Source of the DNA: Paenibacillus sp. PL91
GTDB lineage: Bacteria > Bacillota > Bacilli > Paenibacillales > Paenibacillaceae
Assembly: GCF_012935325.2 (NCBI RefSeq)
Contig: NZ_JABBYG020000007.1
Coordinates: 124,001-188,000 of the forward strand
Direction of reading: 5' to 3'
DNA length: 64,000 nucleotides
Part shown: positions 1 through 9,366 of the stretch, in pieces
Layout: every line of letters begins with the position of its first letter
How positions within the stretch are numbered: position 1 is the stretch's first letter
The notes under the pieces: generated by a model
Database searches by the model: none
What the model was told of the DNA's origin: nothing
Seen by the model: the letters and a program-made list of their open reading frames with translations, nothing else
Position numbers and translations under genes: made by a program

Positions 1-612
1 AACGAAATTAAAAACGGCTATTTTAAGAAAACAGTGCAAACGGTTACTTATGCACCGCATTTTATTTCAGTCGTCGTGATGGCCGGGATGATTATTACCT
101 TCCTGTCACCATCGTCAGGGATGCTTGTTAAGCTCATCGAGTTGCTGGGCATGGAGCCGGCAGCCTATCTTACGGATCCTAAATGGTTTAAGACGGTGTA
201 CGTCTTGTCAGGAGTATGGCAAAGCGCGGGCTGGGGGACGATCATTTACCTGGCGGCATTGTCCGGCGTAGATCCACAGCTGCATGAAGCTGCTATCGTC
301 GATGGCGCGAGCCGATTCAAGCGTGTGCTGCACATTAACTTGCCGACGATTGTGCCTACCATTACGATCCTATTGATTTTGAACATGGGCAACATCCTGG
401 GCGTTGGCTTCGAGAAAATTTTGCTGCTTCAAAATCCGCTCAATATGGGGTCATCCGATGTTATTTCTACATTTGTGTACCGTTCCGGGTTAGTGGACGC
501 GCAGTATAGCTTTTCTACGGCAGTTGGCTTATTCAATTCAGTAGTAAATGCTCTCTTGCTCATTATGGTCAATAAAATTGCGAAGCGCACAAGCGAGACA
601 AGTCTTTGGTAG
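1..612 (+). CDS. Carbohydrate ABC transporter permease, LplB type (5' end outside window)
   Basis: Inner-membrane permease of a sugar or oligosaccharide importer of the LplB/YtcP-type (MalF-like) family. The frame is open from base 1, reading NEIKNGYFKKTVQTVTYAPHF, which matches the middle of LplB proteins, so the first roughly 100 residues lie upstream of the window. Several hydrophobic segments are visible. The cytoplasmic EAA loop, which docks to the ATPase, reads EAAIVDGASRFKRVLHINLP around residues 95-115 of the visible part. It is followed 19 bases later by a second permease and then by a lipoprotein binding protein, the usual order for these importers. No ATPase gene is present, as expected for systems that share MsmX-type ATPases. 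Confidence 0.93.
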   Translation, partial: NEIKNGYFKKTVQTVTYAPHFISVVVMAGMIITFLSPSSGMLVKLIELLGMEPAAYLTDPKWFKTVYVLSGVWQSAGWGTIIYLAALSGVDPQLHEAAIVDGASRFKRVLHINLPTIVPTITILLILNMGNILGVGFEKILLLQNPLNMGSSDVISTFVYRSGLVDAQYSFSTAVGLFNSVVNALLLIMVNKIAKRTSETSLW

Positions 613-631
613 GAAGGAGGAACAGAAACGT

Positions 632-1543
632 ATGGTTACAGCTGTAAAAGAATCAAAGGGCGATAAGCTGTTTCTGATTTTGAACTATATTTATTTGCTG
701 CTTGCACTAATCGTTGTGCTGTATCCGGTGCTTTATATGGTCAGCGCTTCGATAAGCGATCCCAAGCTCGTAAATTCAGGCGAAATGTGGCTGTTTCCGA
801 AGGGCATTACTTGGGAAGGGTACAAGCTGGTATTCGATAACGCCAAGATTTGGAACGGGTACCTCAATACGATTATTTATACGGTTCTCGGCACCTTGCT
901 TAACCTAGCCGTTACGCTGCCTGCCGCCTATGCGCTGAGCAGAACCGATTTCATCGGACGCAAGCTGTTTATGGGCATCATTCTGGTCACCATGTTCTTT
1001 AGCGGGGGGCTTGTTCCGAGCTACCTGTTAATTAAGAATCTAGGCCTAATTAATAGCATGGGTGCGCTTATTTTGCCGGTTGCCGCCTCTGTGTGGAACA
1101 TCATCGTGGCGAGAACCTTCTTCCAGTCTACGATTCCGAAGGAGCTGCAGGAGGCTGCGCATATGGACGGATGTACGAATATGAAGCTGTTTGTCCGGAT
1201 CATTTTGCCGCTATCGTCTCCGATTATTGCCGTTATGGCTCTGTTTTATGGAGTAGGGCATTGGAATAGCTATTTTTCAGCTTTGATTTACTTGAATGAC
1301 GAGGCAAAATACCCGCTTCAGATGATTTTGCGCCAAATTCTCGTGCTTCAGGAGATGACGGCAGAGACTACCGGAGCTGCGGTTAGCGGAGAGGTTGCTA
1401 TGGCAATGAACTCCAAGGCGGATGCTGCTTCTTTGGTTAAATATGCAGTCATCATCGTATCAACGCTTCCGATTATTGCCGTTTACCCGTTTTTGCAGCG
1501 CTATTTCGTGCAAGGCGTAATGATTGGCTCCGTAAAAGGCTAG
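632..1543 (+). CDS. Carbohydrate ABC transporter permease, LplC/YtcP type
   Basis: Second inner-membrane permease (303 aa, MalG-like) that pairs with the upstream permease. The start at 632 has GGAAGGAGG at 612-620; longer upstream starts run into the preceding gene and lack a ribosome site. The N-terminal membrane segment is LILNYIYLLLALIVVLYPVL. The EAA motif EAAHMDGCTNMKLFVRIILP lies near residues 183-202, and the C terminus ends GVMIGSVKG, typical of YtcP/LplC proteins. It lies between the LplB-type permease and the binding protein, so the three probably form one operon. The sugar transported cannot be told from sequence; the neighbouring glycoside hydrolase suggests a plant or microbial polysaccharide fragment. 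Confidence 0.94.
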   Translation: MVTAVKESKGDKLFLILNYIYLLLALIVVLYPVLYMVSASISDPKLVNSGEMWLFPKGITWEGYKLVFDNAKIWNGYLNTIIYTVLGTLLNLAVTLPAAYALSRTDFIGRKLFMGIILVTMFFSGGLVPSYLLIKNLGLINSMGALILPVAASVWNIIVARTFFQSTIPKELQEAAHMDGCTNMKLFVRIILPLSSPIIAVMALFYGVGHWNSYFSALIYLNDEAKYPLQMILRQILVLQEMTAETTGAAVSGEVAMAMNSKADAASLVKYAVIIVSTLPIIAVYPFLQRYFVQGVMIGSVKG

Positions 1544-1663
1544 TTGCCGCATTCGGGACTCTTCGGCAAGACTTTGTGAGATAATGGACGAGGGAATTCA
1601 TTTCTTCGCTTATTATATAGCATGACCAAATACATTAGAGGGAAAAAAAGGGAGGATTTAAGC

Positions 1664-3274
1664 ATGCACAAATCAAGAAAGGCTTGGACGCTGCTGCTGG
1701 CGGGAGTGATGACGGTTACATTGCTGGCTGGCTGCGGCTCGTCCGGCGACAAGGAAAAAGGAAATACGGCAGGAGAAGGGGCAGCTGCTGAAAGTGTGAA
1801 TAAAGAAGGCTTCCCGATTGTTAAGGAGAGCATTACCTTATCGCTAATGGCGCCGGACATCGGTATTCAGAACTGGAAGGACATGCCGGTTATGGCGGAG
1901 ATGGAGAAGCTGACAGGCATTAAATTCGAATATTTGAATGCGCCTAGAGACAGCTTCGATACGAAGAAAAACTTGGTGTTTGCAAGCGGCGATTATCCCG
2001 ATGTATTTTTCGGGGCTAAGCTGACGCAAGCGGAGGAGCTTAACTACGGCGGACAAGGGATTCTTATTCCGCTGGAAGGCCTTATTGATGAATATGCGCC
2101 TAATGTGAAAAAGCTGCTTGAGGATTACCCGGATATCCGCAAATCGATCACAGCACCGGACGGGCATATTTATTCACTGCCGCGGATCGAGTTCAACCAG
2201 CCATGGTATCGCAACCCGCTTTGGTATAACGGCGATTTTCTGAAAGCGCTTGATATAAAGAAGCTTCCTGAAACGACGGAAGAATTGTACACCTATTTGA
2301 AGCGGGTAAAAGAGGAAGATCCAAACGGCAACGGGCAAAAGGACGAAATTCCGCTCGCTTCCTCCTCCAAGATGAGAGATCTACGGACATGGATCCTCGG
2401 TGCCTTTGGCGCATATGAGGAAGAGATTTATGCCGATGAAAAGGATGTTGTTCACTATACACCGATGGAAGAGCCATACAAGGCGTACCTCGAATATATG
2501 AATCGCCTCTGGAGCGAGGAATTGCTTGATCATGAGTCCTTCTCCCAAACGGATGATCAGAAAAAAGCGAAAGCGAAAAACAATCAAATCGGGCTGTTCT
2601 CGGATTGGCATGCATACTTCACACATGGAGGCGAGCCGACTACGGCAGATGTCATGTTCAGCCCAGTGAAGAGCGACATGGTAGAGACGCCTGCGATTGC
2701 GAAAAATAAAGGCTACGCTACCGGAGCATTCGCTATCTCGAGCAGCAATAAAGCGCCGGAAGCATCGATGCGTTGGGTCGATTATTTGTACTCCTATGAT
2801 GGCGCGATGCTGTTCGATAAAGGCCCTGAAGGCACATTGTGGAAGTATACGGACAAGGCTTCCATGACGAAGGAATGGCTGCCTGTTCCTGGCGGCGGCG
2901 ATCGTGAGGAATTCCGCTCCACGCTGACGCCTAACTATGGGATTTCCGCGCCGATGGTCATTAGCGATGATCTCACGATTGGCCTGAAAACAGAATTTGA
3001 TGAGTGGGTAACGAAAGAATCAAAGGAAAAGCTTCTGGACCGCGGCGCAAAAGTGCCATTCCCGGCGTTGTTCCTGACTGCGGAAGAGTCGGCTGAGGTA
3101 ACGAAGCTGCGCTCGGACCTGAGCACTTACGTGATGCAAATGGAAGCCAAATTCATCACTGGCCAAGATTCGATTAGCAGCTGGGATAAATATGTGGATA
3201 CGATCAAGAAAATGGGCGGAGAACGGATAGCTGAGATTTATCAAACGGCATACGACCGCTGGAAAACGAGCTAA
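1664..3274 (+). CDS. Extracellular solute-binding lipoprotein, LplA/YtcQ type
   Basis: Substrate-binding lipoprotein (536 aa) of the preceding sugar importer. The start at 1664 follows GGAGGA at 1651-1656; an in-frame ATG at 1622 has no ribosome site. The signal peptide ends in the lipobox LAGC, with Cys at about residue 25, followed by a Gly/Ser/Lys-rich tether. The body has the large bilobed fold of family 1 solute-binding proteins, including the FASGDYPDVFF segment and the GNGQKDEIPL loop typical of LplA relatives. It is separated from the permease by 120 bases and followed by a terminator, so it ends the operon. Confidence 0.93.
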   Translation: MHKSRKAWTLLLAGVMTVTLLAGCGSSGDKEKGNTAGEGAAAESVNKEGFPIVKESITLSLMAPDIGIQNWKDMPVMAEMEKLTGIKFEYLNAPRDSFDTKKNLVFASGDYPDVFFGAKLTQAEELNYGGQGILIPLEGLIDEYAPNVKKLLEDYPDIRKSITAPDGHIYSLPRIEFNQPWYRNPLWYNGDFLKALDIKKLPETTEELYTYLKRVKEEDPNGNGQKDEIPLASSSKMRDLRTWILGAFGAYEEEIYADEKDVVHYTPMEEPYKAYLEYMNRLWSEELLDHESFSQTDDQKKAKAKNNQIGLFSDWHAYFTHGGEPTTADVMFSPVKSDMVETPAIAKNKGYATGAFAISSSNKAPEASMRWVDYLYSYDGAMLFDKGPEGTLWKYTDKASMTKEWLPVPGGGDREEFRSTLTPNYGISAPMVISDDLTIGLKTEFDEWVTKESKEKLLDRGAKVPFPALFLTAEESAEVTKLRSDLSTYVMQMEAKFITGQDSISSWDKYVDTIKKMGGERIAEIYQTAYDRWKTS

Positions 3275-3287
3275 CATCCATCTAAAT

Positions 3288-3332
3288 AAGCCAACTCTTT
3301 GCACCGAATCAGGTGCTTAAGAGTTGGCTTTG
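3288..3332 (+). terminator. Intrinsic terminator after the binding-protein gene
   Basis: A 12-bp stem (AAGCCAACTCTT at 3288-3299 with AAGAGTTGGCTT at 3319-3330) encloses a second GCACC/GGTGC stem. The T tract is short, so termination strength is uncertain. It also lies downstream of the leftward AraC gene that ends at 3379 and may serve both. Confidence 0.7.
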
Positions 3333-3378
3333 ATTATGGGCTTTATGGCGAAGACGGGCTTTATAACTATAGCGACCT

Positions 3379-5712
3379 TTACTTCACGGTAGAGGCTTCG
3401 GGAGCATTAAGCTTGCGGTACTGCCCCGGGGTAAAGCCTGTCTCTTTCTTGAATTTGCGGATAAAGTTTGGCGTATCCAAATATCCAACGCGTTCAATAA
3501 TGTCTTTGAGCGGAGCATCGGTGGACAGCAGCAAGCGAATGACCTCTTCCATACGGCAGCGCGATATATATTGTGAAAAGTTGAGCCCCGTTTTTTCTTT
3601 GAAGCTGCGGCTCAAATAAGAAGTCGAGATCGAGTACTTCAAGGCGATATGCTCCAGGCTGAGCGTATAGTCGGCATATTGCTGATCGACGTAAGCTACA
3701 ATATCGTCCATCAAAGAATGCTGCTCGGTTTCGGTATTTCGTTCCACCTGCGCGCAGATTTGCTCAGCAAGCCCGTTCAGCTTTTGCTCGGTTTCGTCCA
3801 GTGTGTCGAACGAAGCCAAGGCGGCAATGTGCTGAATGACGCTGTGCATGCCCATTTCGGAAGCTACACGAAGCATGGCATTTAGGAGATCGTAGCAAAT
3901 GCAGCGCAGCAGCGGAACGGATAATGATTCATTTTTGATATCGTGAATGATGCTGCTGAGCATTTGTCTGGTGACGGATTCATTTCCTTGCTTGAGACTT
4001 TGCTCCAGCTTGAGCAGCGACTTCTTGGAGATCCAGAAGGTCTCGGCACCCGGCGAGCTAAGCTCTGCCAAATGCTCGAAATAGGTCACATGGCCATTGC
4101 CGCCTGCCAATCGGAATTCCAGTGCCGTTGCCGCCTCGATAAAGGATTGGTTAAGCTCAGCCAGGTTCTCGTATGGCGTCCCTACCCCTATAGAAGGCAT
4201 TAGCTGCGAGTTTTCGATGACCATGCGCTTTACGGTCTCAACGATTTGCTCGACCTGCTGCTGCTGGGTTACAGCTTCTGACGGTACTACACTAACCATG
4301 AGGGCAAATTGCTCTGACGGAGAGAACTCAATGCCATAGACCTGTGCGTGAAGACCAGGAAGCGCTAGTTCATGGAGCATTTCCTGCATCTGCTGGCGCT
4401 CCTGCCGGGCATTCTCGCCCGCATAGGAAGCGTTCCAAGCCAAAATAACGGAAAAATAATAGCCCTGTCCCTGCGGAAGCTCAAGTCCCGCGCCCAAGAT
4501 AAGCTGCTCGATCTCAGGATCGTCAGGCTTGCCGTGCTTAAGCAGAAGCAGCAAGCATTGGTTGCGCACATAAGGCTCCTGTATATCGATCCGGGCATTG
4601 TAATCGTGGATAGTCTGCTTGATCCAATCCCATTCATTGCTGATTTTTGCGGAATCCAAGGCTGTGCTATTGCTTCTTAACTTCGCGAACTCCATCAAAT
4701 CCTTGATCGGGTGGTATTGGCGCTTGGCTAGCAGCATGGCTGCGGCAATTCCCGTTAACACTACGATGCTGAAGACAAACAGAATTAACGTTTGAATATG
4801 AACGACACGGCTGAAAAATTGATGGCTCGGCATCGCGGTGACGTAAGTCCAGCCATTCTCCTGCGACAGCACGGCGACGACGGACTGCTTTTCATTATTA
4901 AGCGTCAGGTTGTGAATGCCGGGCTGCAAAGAGGAGAGGACAGATAATTCATCCTTCGGCATGCTTGCTCCGTGATTATTGGAGGTTAGCATTTTGCCGT
5001 CCTGGTCAAAAATATAGCTGCTGCCGGAAAACTCGTTAAGAATGGAATCCATAACTCCGGTCAGCTTGGACTCTTCCATTAAGTAGACAACGGTTCCATA
5101 GGGAAACGGATCGTTAGGCATAATCGGAACGAGCAGGGTAAGCATCGATTCCTTGCGGTAGTTTACGTTCACCTGCTCAGCAGGACGCATAATAGGATGG
5201 GTAGCTTCATTTAGATCGCGAAGCAAATCCACTTTGCTCTCATTTTTAAATTGATAGGTTTGGTTGAATATGACGTCCACATTGGTGAGGCCGCGAGATG
5301 AGTAAATGGTAGGATCGTCATGGAAATATAAAAATAAATCTTCCAGAATGCTGCTGTTTGCTTTGTAGGTAGAAAGCTGACGGATGGCCTCCCAGCCGTA
5401 ATAGGGGTGACGTACCATATAAGGCGTAAGATGCTCGTCATAGGCTATTTTGCTGGCGATTTCCTGAAGCTCTCTCATGCGGTCGTCAATCGTCATTTTA
5501 ACCTGATTCAATTGATTCACATTGGACTGCTCTATCTCGGAACGGAGGCTATTGACTGCGTTTTCATAGACGAATACAGTGACTCCGGTTAGCGGAATAA
5601 GAAAGATTAGTATATAGGATAAGGCGTATTTCAGAAGCAAGCTTGACTTCAAAATACTCCAATTTTTTTTGGCTCGTGGCAATGAAGTTGACTTGTAAGT
5701 AAGCTTTGACAC
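3379..5712 (-). CDS. Transmembrane AraC-family regulator (YesS-like)
   Basis: Membrane-bound sensor and DNA-binding regulator of 777 aa. One membrane helix lies near residues 25-50, then an extracellular Cache-like sensory region of about 250 residues, then a second helix near 305-330. A cytoplasmic linker follows, and a C-terminal AraC double helix-turn-helix of about 100 residues carries the segments SISTSYLSRSFKEKTG and VGYLDTPNFIRKFKKETG. I chose the GTG at 5712 because GGAGG sits 11 bases upstream; a longer start at 5754 lacks such a site. B. subtilis YesS has the same architecture and controls rhamnogalacturonan genes. Its position between the importer operon and the divergent glycoside hydrolase suggests it activates one or both in response to the imported sugar. 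Confidence 0.9.
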   Translation of the reverse strand: MSKLTYKSTSLPRAKKNWSILKSSLLLKYALSYILIFLIPLTGVTVFVYENAVNSLRSEIEQSNVNQLNQVKMTIDDRMRELQEIASKIAYDEHLTPYMVRHPYYGWEAIRQLSTYKANSSILEDLFLYFHDDPTIYSSRGLTNVDVIFNQTYQFKNESKVDLLRDLNEATHPIMRPAEQVNVNYRKESMLTLLVPIMPNDPFPYGTVVYLMEESKLTGVMDSILNEFSGSSYIFDQDGKMLTSNNHGASMPKDELSVLSSLQPGIHNLTLNNEKQSVVAVLSQENGWTYVTAMPSHQFFSRVVHIQTLILFVFSIVVLTGIAAAMLLAKRQYHPIKDLMEFAKLRSNSTALDSAKISNEWDWIKQTIHDYNARIDIQEPYVRNQCLLLLLKHGKPDDPEIEQLILGAGLELPQGQGYYFSVILAWNASYAGENARQERQQMQEMLHELALPGLHAQVYGIEFSPSEQFALMVSVVPSEAVTQQQQVEQIVETVKRMVIENSQLMPSIGVGTPYENLAELNQSFIEAATALEFRLAGGNGHVTYFEHLAELSSPGAETFWISKKSLLKLEQSLKQGNESVTRQMLSSIIHDIKNESLSVPLLRCICYDLLNAMLRVASEMGMHSVIQHIAALASFDTLDETEQKLNGLAEQICAQVERNTETEQHSLMDDIVAYVDQQYADYTLSLEHIALKYSISTSYLSRSFKEKTGLNFSQYISRCRMEEVIRLLLSTDAPLKDIIERVGYLDTPNFIRKFKKETGFTPGQYRKLNAPEASTVK

Positions 5713-5845
5713 GACTGTATTCGCCTCCAGTGCGTAATTGTAATGCGAGAGCAATCATAATGCTTAGTCTTTCATTATGCAATAAATAGCGAATCAAGGA
5801 AAGCAAAGATCGATAAACGATAGATAAAGAATAGGAGCGAGAACC

Positions 5846-8800
5846 ATGAAAGCAGTACTATTTTATGACCCGTCATTTCCGTTGAACGGCTGTGCGCCAG
5901 ATGCGGAATCGCTAGAGAAGCTGAATAGCCTGTTCAGAGTTACGGATGCGGAGGGACTGTCTCATGCGCTTAAAGAAGACGGGGTTGATTGTCTGGTTCA
6001 TCTGCACGGGCCTTATTTTCCGAAAGCGGCTTGGCCGGATATAGCGGCATTTCTACAGCGGGGAGGGGGGCTCATTCATACAGGGGGAGCACCTTTCAAA
6101 CAGCCGGTGAGCCGGGAAGGCGGAGAATGGGATATTGAGCAGGAGCTGACCGCATACCATCAGGAAATTTTTATTCATGAGGCGCTGCCCGTGGATCATA
6201 CGCGCTCGACCGTATTAGGCCACAATCAGGAGCTGCCGCTGCTTCAGGGCAAGGAGCATTTGTTTACGATCGAACCGACATATGGCCTTATTTTGCATGT
6301 TACGCATGAGCGGGATCAGCTGAATCAGGCTACGGGTTCGGCGGGACCAATGAATGCACACATACGTCCGCTTCTGAAGGGCATGTCTGCAGACGAAAGG
6401 GAAGTATCCGCTCCTGTCGTGCTGATGGAGCACACGAGAGGGCAATTTGCGGGCGGGCGCTGGTTATTTGTCAATCAGCAGCTGGCGGATTGTTTCTGGT
6501 CAGGCGGGGGCGCGGATGCACTAGCGGAATGGGCGGCATTTTGTGCTGGGGGCGTTACCGAGCTTTGGATAAAGCCGAGCTATGCCGTTTATTATGAAGC
6601 AGAGAGGCCGCATCTTACGCTGCAAGCGCAGCAGATTCTATCAGCCAATAGCTGTGGGCAAGGCAGTAAGCACGAGAGCTGGACGATCGCTATTTCGATT
6701 TATAAGCAAGGAGAGGCAAAGGCGGTATGGCAGCATCGCTTGAGTCTGAGCGTCGGAAGCGAGATCGAATACATGACGTTCAGCGTGCCACATGCCGTTG
6801 AGCCGGGCATGTATGAGATCGTTTGCGAAGCGGAAGCCGAAAGCGGGGAAAGGCGTATTTTGCGGCAGGGCTTCTGGGGCTATGACCGCGAATTGCTGGA
6901 GAAGGGTACGCCGCTCGCTGTGGGACGCGATTATTTCGAGAAAAATGGCGCCCCTTTCCCAGTCGTTGGGATGACCTATATGACCTCGGACGTAGGGCGG
7001 AAATTTGTGTTTTTGCCAAACATCGCGATTTGGGATCAGGATATGGCGACGATGAAAGAAGCGGGAATCAACCTGATCCGTACCGGCCTATGGACGGCTT
7101 GGCGCCATCTTATGTTCGAGGATGGGCATGCGTCGGAAGAGCTGCTGCGGGCGATTGATGCTTTTATTTTGACGGCGGCTAAGCATGAGATTGAGATGAC
7201 CTTCAGCTTCTTTGCTTTCGCTCCGGAAGCTTGGGAAGGCAAAAATCCATATCTCGATCCGAGAAGCGTGCAAGCGCAAAAACGGTTTATTGCGGCGATC
7301 GTATCCCGGCATAAGCACACAACGAATGTGCAGTGGGATTTGATCAACGAGCCTTCTTTGTTTGATAATATGCGCATATTCTCGGGTCCACGCTCCATGC
7401 ATGATCCTTACGAAAAAACGGCTTATGTCAATTGGCTGAAGCAGCGGCATGAGTCGATCGGCCAACTGCAGGCGCGGTGGAATATGACAAGTACGGAATT
7501 GCCCGATTTCGATGCGGCGACTCTCCCGGAGCAAACGGATATTGCCTTTGATATCCAAGACGTGAAGAAGCTTAAAAAAAATACGCGTTGGCTGGACTAC
7601 ACGCGGTTTACGATAGATATGCATAACCGCTGGGTGGGGGAGCTAACGGCCACGATTCATGCGATTCAGCCTAAGCAGCTGGTGACCGTTGGCCAGGACG
7701 AAGCGCTTGGGATGGGGCCGCGGCCTTCGCCGCTGATGTATGCAGAAAGCGTCGACTATACGACTGTGCACACTTGGTGGCTAAATGACAGGCTGCTATG
7801 GGACAGCGTGTATGGCAAAGACCCTAGCAAGCCGACACTGATTCAGGAAACGGGCATTATGTACGTGGAAATGCCGGATAACCGGGCGAAGCGTTCGGAG
7901 GAAGAGCTTCGGAACATCTTGGAGCGCAAATATGCCTACTCTTTTGCCGCAGGCGGCGCGGGAGCGGTGCAATGGCTGTGGAATACGAACTACTTCATGG
8001 ATAACGTTTGCGAGTCGAACATTGGAGCGCTGCGCGCTGACGGGACTCAGAAGCCGGAAGCGGATGTATCGTATGACTTTGGCAAGTTTATTGGCCGTAT
8101 TTCGAGCCTGTTTGAGGAGCGCGAGCTGGAGGAGATCGCCGTTGTTTTCCCTTACTCGAATGATTTCTCCAGCCGCCGCTTTGCTTGTGAGGCGACAGGC
8201 AGCTTAACCCGCGTGCTTGGTTACGAAATGAAGCTTCCGCATCGCGGCATAGGAGAGTTCCATCTGGAAACGCTGCAGCGGGATATGCCGAAGCTTATTA
8301 TCGTACCTAGCGCCCACAATTTCAGCAATGCTGCGCTGGCAGAGCTGCTGGCGCATATTGACGCTAATGGAGGTACGCTGTTATTCACAGGCCCGATTGG
8401 GCTTGATGAATATTGGAAGCCGTCGTCGCGCGCGGAATCTATCGTGGGACCTTATCGCTTAAGCAATTTGTCGCGTGAGGAAACCCTGCAAATTGGCGAG
8501 CATTCCTACAAAGCATCGTTCGGCGGCAAGAAGATCGGCGAGCTGAACAAAGAGATAGCGCTGGATAGCGGAGGCGGTATGCCGGATGGCATTTCAACCG
8601 TTCGCACAATCGCCCACGGAAAAGGGAAGGTGATGTGGTGCCCGCTGCCGCTTGAGCTTAACGAGCGCACAGATACATTGAGGGCGCTATATGAGGCTGC
8701 GCTGAAAGAAGCGGAGGATCTGAAGCCCGGCATGATATGGGAAACGGGCGGAGATCACCCGGGCATCTTCGGAAGCAGGCTGCAGTTTAAGCAGGGATTC

Positions 8801-8965
8801 CTATATACTTTTGTATCGGAGGCTGGCATGGACTGCCCCGTTACCGTGCGGGATGAAGCGAGCAATAAGTGCTACAGCTTCGTGCTTGAGAGCGAGCGCT
8901 CAGTATTATTTGCGACGGATTTGGAAGGCAATGTGCTGGCATCTTACAGGGATATCATCGTTTAA
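5846..8965 (+). CDS. Large multidomain glycoside hydrolase, clan GH-A (GH42/GH5-like)
   Basis: Predicted cytoplasmic glycosidase (1039 aa, no signal peptide). Residues 1-90 resemble a GATase-like flavodoxin fold (FLQRGGGLIHTGG). A beta-rich region follows, then a TIM barrel at about 360-740. Candidate catalytic residues are Glu502 in LINEPS and Glu668 in LIQETG, at the ends of strands 4 and 7 as in clan GH-A. Residues 770-900 look like the GATase-like trimerisation domain of GH42 beta-galactosidases (LLFTGPIGLDEYW), followed by a small beta domain. AGGAG at 5833-5837 supports the start. It is transcribed divergently from the AraC sensor and probably degrades oligosaccharides taken up by the neighbouring importer. 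The exact family and linkage cannot be fixed by eye. Confidence 0.85.
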   Translation: MKAVLFYDPSFPLNGCAPDAESLEKLNSLFRVTDAEGLSHALKEDGVDCLVHLHGPYFPKAAWPDIAAFLQRGGGLIHTGGAPFKQPVSREGGEWDIEQELTAYHQEIFIHEALPVDHTRSTVLGHNQELPLLQGKEHLFTIEPTYGLILHVTHERDQLNQATGSAGPMNAHIRPLLKGMSADEREVSAPVVLMEHTRGQFAGGRWLFVNQQLADCFWSGGGADALAEWAAFCAGGVTELWIKPSYAVYYEAERPHLTLQAQQILSANSCGQGSKHESWTIAISIYKQGEAKAVWQHRLSLSVGSEIEYMTFSVPHAVEPGMYEIVCEAEAESGERRILRQGFWGYDRELLEKGTPLAVGRDYFEKNGAPFPVVGMTYMTSDVGRKFVFLPNIAIWDQDMATMKEAGINLIRTGLWTAWRHLMFEDGHASEELLRAIDAFILTAAKHEIEMTFSFFAFAPEAWEGKNPYLDPRSVQAQKRFIAAIVSRHKHTTNVQWDLINEPSLFDNMRIFSGPRSMHDPYEKTAYVNWLKQRHESIGQLQARWNMTSTELPDFDAATLPEQTDIAFDIQDVKKLKKNTRWLDYTRFTIDMHNRWVGELTATIHAIQPKQLVTVGQDEALGMGPRPSPLMYAESVDYTTVHTWWLNDRLLWDSVYGKDPSKPTLIQETGIMYVEMPDNRAKRSEEELRNILERKYAYSFAAGGAGAVQWLWNTNYFMDNVCESNIGALRADGTQKPEADVSYDFGKFIGRISSLFEERELEEIAVVFPYSNDFSSRRFACEATGSLTRVLGYEMKLPHRGIGEFHLETLQRDMPKLIIVPSAHNFSNAALAELLAHIDANGGTLLFTGPIGLDEYWKPSSRAESIVGPYRLSNLSREETLQIGEHSYKASFGGKKIGELNKEIALDSGGGMPDGISTVRTIAHGKGKVMWCPLPLELNERTDTLRALYEAALKEAEDLKPGMIWETGGDHPGIFGSRLQFKQGFLYTFVSEAGMDCPVTVRDEASNKCYSFVLESERSVLFATDLEGNVLASYRDIIV

Positions 8966-8976
8966 ACGGACAATGC

Positions 8977-9041
8977 CGCGGCAATACTGCCGCGAGAGCA
9001 AATGCTGAAGCAGCTCCGCCTCTGTGCGGAGCTGCGTTTTT
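8977..9041 (+). terminator. Tandem hairpin terminator after the glycoside hydrolase
   Basis: A CGCGGCA/TGCCGCG hairpin (8977-8994) is followed by a 10-bp stem, GCAGCTCCGC (9010-9019) with GCGGAGCTGC (9026-9035), and then GTTTTT. The second hairpin is a canonical intrinsic terminator. Confidence 0.88.
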
Positions 9042-9366
9042 GATTTGCGGCATGTTTTGTACTGCCATTGCTGGGTATTTTCTCGTAGCTGCTCACCAAG
9101 CAGGGTGCTAGATGCATGATTGTGAAGCGGGTGCTTCGCATCAAGATGCGTTCTTCGTTGTTACGCTGTAGTTTGTGCAATGTAGAGGCCATTCGGTCTG
9201 CATCAGGCGAGCTACGTTGCAGTTCGTGCTGCAGAATTCCCAACTATGATGACGCTGTTAGATTAGCTACTCTTTTCTCTAATAAGAATGGTTTCGGCAT
9301 AAATCGAGGCGCCGAGAAATAAAAATGTAGATGATGAGTGACAAGCTGAGGCGAGGCGGGGATCGT
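9042..9366. other. Gene-poor stretch with small hairpins
   Basis: No convincing gene. Two short adjacent inverted repeats are visible, GAAGC-GGGT-GCTTC near 9124-9137 and GCATC-AA-GATGC near 9138-9149. Overlapping open frames on both strands lack ribosome sites, and neither resembles a known family. The stretch presumably holds the promoter of the phosphatase gene. Confidence 0.4.

Noticed and set aside
9116-9322. Open frame of 68 codons with two CxxC-like motifs (CSLC, CSSCC)
   Set aside because: No ribosome site, no family match, and an open frame on the other strand overlaps it; the stretch is more likely non-coding.
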